Shown: piece after piece, positions 6,168-8,904 of the stretch
How positions within the stretch are numbered: the first letter of the stretch is position 1
Layout: each line of letters opens with the position of its first letter
Assembly (NCBI GenBank): GCA_018711755.1
Contig: DVHY01000024.1
Coordinates: 1 to 8,904 of the forward strand
DNA: 8,904 nt
Reading direction: 5' to 3'
DNA from: Candidatus Limivicinus faecipullorum
GTDB taxonomy: Bacteria > Bacillota > Clostridia > Oscillospirales > Oscillospiraceae
The notes under the pieces: model-generated
What the model was told of the DNA's origin: nothing
The model's input: the letters and a program-made list of their open reading frames with translations, nothing else
Database searches by the model: none
Program-made: the position numbers and the translations under genes

Positions 6168-6192
6168 CAATATATTCAGGAGGTTTTTCACT

Positions 6193-6468
6193 ATGAATAA
6201 GGCAGATTTGGTCGCAGCCGTTGCTGAGAAGGCCGGCATCTCCAAGAAGGACAGCGAGAAGGCCGTCAACGCCGCCTTTGACGCAATAACCGAGGCTCTG
6301 GTTGCCGGAGACAAGGTTCAGCTGGTGGGTTTCGGCGCTTTTGAGACCAAGGAGCGGGGCGCCCGCATTGGCCGCAACCCTAAGACCAAGGAAGAGATAC
6401 AGATCCCTGCCAGCCGCGTCCCCGGCTTCAAGGCCGGCAAGGCTCTCAAGGATGCCGTTGCAAAGTAA
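6193..6468 (+). CDS. hup: HU-family nucleoid DNA-binding protein
   Basis: A 91-residue histone-like protein that dimerises and bends DNA in the nucleoid. The N-terminal helical dimer part is MNKADLVAAVAEKAGISKKDSEKAV (1-25). The saddle begins at VQLVGFGAF (42-50). The DNA-clasping arm carries ARIGRNPKTKEEIQIPASRVPGFKAGKALKDAV (57-89), with the proline that intercalates into DNA in GRNP (Pro63). Length and motifs are standard. ATG 6193 has AGGAGG (6178-6183) at 9 bases. The gene is monocistronic in appearance: own promoter (6051-6079), structured leader and strong terminator (6481-6509). In many Clostridia HU sits beside mazG and rqcP; here rqcP is separated by a flavoprotein gene. Confidence 0.96.
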   Translation: MNKADLVAAVAEKAGISKKDSEKAVNAAFDAITEALVAGDKVQLVGFGAFETKERGARIGRNPKTKEEIQIPASRVPGFKAGKALKDAVAK

Positions 6469-6480
6469 TTTGCAGCAGAT

Positions 6481-6509
6481 AAACGGCCGTCGAAAGACGG
6501 CCGTTTTTT
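6481..6509 (+). terminator. Intrinsic terminator of the HU gene
   Basis: An 11-bp perfect stem (6481-6491 with 6496-6506) closes a GAAA tetraloop, and the descending arm runs into TTTTTT (6504-6509). It begins 12 bases after the HU stop codon. This is a textbook factor-independent terminator. Confidence 0.95.
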
Positions 6510-6566
6510 CATGGGTCCGGGGCCCGGGGCAGAGGCCGACTCTTCCGGCGGGGAGAGAATTGACCG

Positions 6567-6595
6567 TTGAATTTACCGGGGAAAGCCCTTATAAT
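6567..6595 (+). promoter_or_regulatory. Promoter of the flavoprotein (GlcD-type) gene
   Basis: TTGAAT (6567-6572), a 17-base spacer and a consensus TATAAT (6590-6595) lie after the HU terminator. Predicted start is near 6602, leaving a leader of about 71 bases rich in GGCCC and GGGCGG runs. An overlapping TTGACC (6560-6565) is too far (24 bases) from the -10 box. Confidence 0.72.
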
Positions 6596-6672
6596 GTACT
6601 CAGTATTTTAAGGACGGCCCGGCGGGATAAGGCCCCGGAGGCGGGCGGGAGAAAAATCGAAAGGAAAAAAGC

Positions 6673-8103
6673 ATGAGCTACGGAAAAGTGGATGCGGCTC
6701 TGGCGGAAAAGCTGGAGGAGATAGTGGGCAAGGACCGCTTCCAGTACGGGAGCGGCGTGGGGGAGGACTACTCCCATGACGAGATGCCCATATACGGGAA
6801 GCACTGTCCCGAGGCGGTGTGCCTGGTGGAGAGCACCGAGGAAGTGTCCGGGATAATGTCCCTGTGCTATGAGCATGAGGTGCCGGTCACCGTGCGGGGC
6901 GCCGGCACCGGCCTGGTGGGGGGCTGCGTGCCCCTGTGCGGGGGCGTGGTCATATCCACAGCCAGGATGAACAAGATACTGGGCTATGACATGAAGAACC
7001 TGACGGTGGAGATCCAGCCGGGGGTGCTGCTGAAAGACCTGGCGGCGGATGCGCTGGACCGGGGACTGATGTATCCTCCGGACCCGGGAGAAAAGACCGC
7101 CACCGTGGGCGGCAACGTGAGCACCAACGCCGGGGGCATGCGGGCGGTGAAATACGGCGTGACCAGGGACTATGTGCTGGCCATGACGGTGGTGCTGCCG
7201 GACGGACAGATAATGAAGCTGGGCAAAGCGGTCTGCAAGACCAGCTCCGGCTACAGCCTGCTGCACCTGATGATAGGCAGCGAGGGCACCCTGGGCATAA
7301 TCACCCAGCTGACTTTGAAGCTGATCCCCAAGCCCATTGCGGACATGAGCTTCATCCTGCCCTTTGAGGACATTGCCGCCGCCATAAGCTCCGTGCCCAG
7401 CATAAAGCTGGCGAACCTGGACCCTCAGTCCATAGAGTTCATGGAGCGGGATATCGTGGACTCCTCGGCGGCCTTCACCAATAATCCGGTTTTTCCCACG
7501 GTGGTCAACGGCCGGGAGGCCGGCGCCTATATCCTCGTCACCCTTGTGGGGGACAGCGAGGAAGAGCTGGAGGGGAAAATGGAGCGTCTGGGCCAGGTGG
7601 CCGAGGACTGCGGGGCATATGACACCCTGGTGGTCTGGGACGAGGCGATGAAGAGAGCGGTCTGGGCCGCCCGCAGCGCCTTTTTGACCGCCATCGAGGC
7701 GGAGACCAGGCTGGTGGACGAGATGGATGTGGTGGTGCCCGTGGACAGGATAGCGGAATTTTTGCTGTATTCCCACGATGCGGCGGAGGAAGAGGGCATA
7801 CGCCTGCGCTCTTTCGGGCACGCCGGGGACGGGAACCTGCATATCTACTGCTGCTCCAACCAACTGGAGGAGGACGAGTTCAAAAAGCGGGTCAAAAAGC
7901 TGATGGATAAATGCTACGCCAAGTGCGCCGAGTTCGGAGGCCAGGTGTCCGGGGAGCACTCCATAGGCCATGCGAAGAAAGCTTACCTCAGAGAATCGGT
8001 GGGAGAGAGGGCCTACGGGCTCATGGCGGCCATAAAGCAGGTCTTCGACCCCAAGGGCCTGCTGAATCCGGGAAAGGTCTGCCACGACATAGAGATGCAG
8101 TGA
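6673..8103 (+). CDS. FAD-binding oxidoreductase, glycolate oxidase GlcD / D-lactate dehydrogenase type
   Basis: A 476-residue flavoprotein of the VAO/PCMH fold that oxidises a 2-hydroxy acid (glycolate, D-lactate or D-2-hydroxyglutarate class) to the 2-oxo acid; the exact substrate is undecided. The FAD-binding half shows VRGAGTGLVGGCVP (74-87), YPPDPGEKTATVGGNVSTNAGG (134-155) and KTSSGYSLLHLMIGSEGTLGIIT (189-211). The C-terminal FAD-oxidase half holds the putative metal ligands in HAGDGNLH (His383, His390) and SGEHSIG (Glu428, His429), then QVFDPKGLLNPGKV (456-469). No signal peptide or membrane anchor is seen, so a soluble partner is expected. No etfA/etfB, lldE or glcE/glcF lies in this window, unlike lactate dehydrogenase-Etf operons. 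ATG 6673 has AAAGGA (6660-6665) at 7 bases. It has its own promoter, and no terminator separates it from rqcP 118 bases downstream, so read-through is likely. Confidence 0.9.
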   Translation: MSYGKVDAALAEKLEEIVGKDRFQYGSGVGEDYSHDEMPIYGKHCPEAVCLVESTEEVSGIMSLCYEHEVPVTVRGAGTGLVGGCVPLCGGVVISTARMNKILGYDMKNLTVEIQPGVLLKDLAADALDRGLMYPPDPGEKTATVGGNVSTNAGGMRAVKYGVTRDYVLAMTVVLPDGQIMKLGKAVCKTSSGYSLLHLMIGSEGTLGIITQLTLKLIPKPIADMSFILPFEDIAAAISSVPSIKLANLDPQSIEFMERDIVDSSAAFTNNPVFPTVVNGREAGAYILVTLVGDSEEELEGKMERLGQVAEDCGAYDTLVVWDEAMKRAVWAARSAFLTAIEAETRLVDEMDVVVPVDRIAEFLLYSHDAAEEEGIRLRSFGHAGDGNLHIYCCSNQLEEDEFKKRVKKLMDKCYAKCAEFGGQVSGEHSIGHAKKAYLRESVGERAYGLMAAIKQVFDPKGLLNPGKVCHDIEMQ

Positions 8104-8149
8104 GAGCCCCGGGGAGGCCGGCGCCCGGGGAATGCCGGGGGATACCTCT

Positions 8150-8193
8150 CTCCCGGGCCTGCTCAGGCCCAGGAGCCGCCGGGACGGCCCGGC
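8150..8193 (+). other. Two GC-rich hairpins in the flavoprotein-rqcP spacer
   Basis: The first hairpin pairs CTCC/GGAG and GGGCCT/AGGCCC (8150-8160 with 8165-8175) around GCTC, with one C/A mismatch. The second pairs GCCGGG/CCCGGC (8178-8183 with 8188-8193) around ACGG. Neither is followed by T residues on the + strand (AAAAAAT follows instead), so they are not intrinsic terminators. They may be RNA-processing or stability elements, or simple GC-rich spacer. No promoter for rqcP is visible in 8104-8221. Confidence 0.35.
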
Positions 8194-8221
8194 AAAAAAT
8201 CACGGCCAGGAGGAAAAGAAC

Positions 8222-8464
8222 ATGAGACTTGACAAATACCTGAAGGTGTCCCGGCTGATAAAGCGCCGCAGCGTGGCCAACGAGGCCTGCGACGGGGAGC
8301 GGGTCAGCGTCAACGGCCGCCAGGTAAAGGCCAGCTACCAGGTGAAAGTGGGAGACGTGATAGAGATAGGCTTCGGCCAGCGCAGTCTGAAAGTGGAAGT
8401 CACCCAGATAAGCGAGACCGTCTCCAAAGCCGACGCTCCGGCCATGTATAGGGAGATAGAATAA
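8222..8464 (+). CDS. rqcP: RqcP (YabO)-type S4 RNA-binding protein, ribosome quality control
   Basis: An 80-residue S4-domain protein matching B. subtilis RqcP (YabO), the Hsp15 relative that works with RqcH on stalled 50S subunits to add alanine tails to incomplete chains. The S4 fold covers about residues 1-60: MRLDKYLKVSRLIKRRSVANEAC with conserved Arg2 and Arg16, then VSVNGRQVKASYQVKVGDVIEI. The end DAPAMYREIE resembles the family tail. B. subtilis YabO is a few residues longer. ATG 8222 has AGGAGG (8208-8213) at 8 bases; an in-frame upstream extension from 8132 has no ribosome site and reads through spacer. It is probably co-transcribed with the flavoprotein gene. The usual downstream partners yabP, yabQ and divIC do not follow. 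Confidence 0.93.
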   Translation: MRLDKYLKVSRLIKRRSVANEACDGERVSVNGRQVKASYQVKVGDVIEIGFGQRSLKVEVTQISETVSKADAPAMYREIE

Positions 8465-8477
8465 GGATAAAAATAAA

Positions 8478-8522
8478 AAAGCCACAGAGGCGGCCTTATC
8501 CGCAGGCCGCCTCTGTGGCTTT
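8478..8522. terminator. Two-way intrinsic terminator between rqcP and the ATPase-like gene
   Basis: A perfect 18-bp inverted repeat (8478-8495 with 8505-8522) closes a 9-base loop. On the minus strand it is followed by a long U tract (complement of 8465-8480, AAAAATAAAAAA), so it is a strong terminator for the gene ending at 8543. On the plus strand the tail is only TTT before GC, giving weaker but plausible termination of rqcP, which stops 13 bases upstream. Confidence 0.9.
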
Positions 8523-8542
8523 GCAATGGGGGATATATATTA

Positions 8543-8904
8543 TCAGATGATGTATTTCTTCAGCTCTTCGGGGACCGTCTCGGGGTCCACGGAGATGCTG
8601 ATGACGAAGTCTATGTTCTCACTGGCTGCAAACTTGTCCAGCCAGGCTATGAAAGCGCAGAGGGACTCGATGGACTTGTCTCCCACCATCTTGTAGAAAT
8701 TATCAATAAAGAAATGAGTGATGTCGTAATTACCGGCGTGTATCCCGCAGATAAGTCCCTTGAGGAATTCATAACTGCCGATATCGTAGTTGCCGGCATC
8801 TATAAGGCGGGCCTGATAGGGGATGTCATAGGTGAGCTTGCGCTCCTTCTCAATGCAGACCACATCGCCGGGGCAGTCGTTTACGGCCTGGCGGACCATG
8901 TCCA
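8543..8904 (-). CDS. C-terminal part of a probable ATP-binding (P-loop-like) protein, 5' end off window
   Basis: Not recognised by name. The stop is at 8543-8545, and the frame stays open to the right edge (8904), so the true start probably lies outside; an internal ATG at 8899 has a coding-like Asp codon before it. About 119 residues are visible. Counted from the Met at 8899, VVCIEKER (13-20) looks like a beta strand, ITHFFIDNFYKMVGD (60-74) resembles a Walker B strand ending in Asp66, and NIDFVISISVD (95-105) resembles the following RecA-type core strand. ESLCAFIAWLDKFAA (78-92) is a helix between them. A Walker A (GKT/S) motif would have to lie upstream of the visible part. No membrane segment is seen. 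This pattern suggests a small ATPase or ATP-binding protein, but no function can be given. It is convergent with rqcP, which argues against a shared operon. Confidence 0.6.
   Translation of the reverse strand, partial: DMVRQAVNDCPGDVVCIEKERKLTYDIPYQARLIDAGNYDIGSYEFLKGLICGIHAGNYDITHFFIDNFYKMVGDKSIESLCAFIAWLDKFAASENIDFVISISVDPETVPEELKKYII

Noticed and set aside
6560..6595. TTGACC as -35 box for the GlcD-type gene
   Set aside because: It lies 24 bases from TATAAT, while TTGAAT at 6567 gives the correct 17-base spacing.
6302..6676. Plus-strand open frame overlapping the end of HU and the intergenic region
   Set aside because: It is out of frame with HU, runs through the HU terminator and the next promoter, and its sequence is low-complexity Arg/Pro.
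6589..8085. Minus-strand open frame opposite the GlcD-type gene
   Set aside because: Same antisense effect, with no recognisable motif and no start signal.
8178..8200. Terminator at the second spacer hairpin before rqcP
   Set aside because: On the plus strand it is followed by AAAAAAT, not T residues. On the minus strand the T run precedes the stem.

Overview
The window looks like a chromosomal segment of a moderately GC-rich Clostridia-type Firmicute, possibly an uncultured gut Oscillospiraceae-like lineage. This rests on AGGAGG-type ribosome sites, sigma-A-like promoters with 17-base spacing, a SpoVB/YtgP-type flippase, an HU protein next to an RqcP (YabO-type) S4 protein, and a COG2509-type FAD dehydrogenase. 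Species assignment is not possible from sequence reading alone. No RNA gene, CRISPR array, insertion sequence or gene-free stretch above 300 bases was seen.

Layout. Positions 115-1131 carry gap (phosphorylating glyceraldehyde-3-phosphate dehydrogenase), closed by an 18-bp terminator (1171-1209) shared with a convergent gene. That gene (2232-1252, minus) is a stand-alone, more AT-rich TupA-like ATP-grasp enzyme of cell-surface glycopolymer type. It diverges from a small XRE-family regulator (2369-2705) that a single extra G near 2527-2529 breaks into two frames. The divergent region holds promoters for both genes and a 26-base imperfect palindrome whose half-site recurs after the regulator. 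A strong hairpin-plus-U-tract (2778-2837) follows, then a COG2509-type FAD dehydrogenase with a four-cysteine cluster (2885-4261).

Next come three transcription units, each with its own recognisable promoter. They are a 14-helix MOP-superfamily flippase (4381-6024), HU (6193-6468, with a three-hairpin leader and a GNRA-loop terminator), and a GlcD/D-lactate-dehydrogenase-type flavoprotein (6673-8103) probably co-transcribed with rqcP (8222-8464). A second two-way terminator (8478-8522) separates rqcP from a convergent, truncated ATPase-like gene running off the right edge.

How the genes fit together. Flippase, HU and RqcP recall the conserved Firmicute yabM-mazG-hup-rqcP-yabP-yabQ-divIC neighbourhood. 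Here mazG is absent, a flavoprotein gene sits between HU and rqcP, and the yabP-yabQ-divIC part does not follow. The other genes are single housekeeping or accessory genes without obvious shared pathways. The most interesting items are the recurring half-site around the broken regulator, two unusual cofactor-pocket residues in GAPDH, the promoter-hairpin-gene arrangement before the FAD dehydrogenase, and the rearranged flippase-HU-RqcP cluster.
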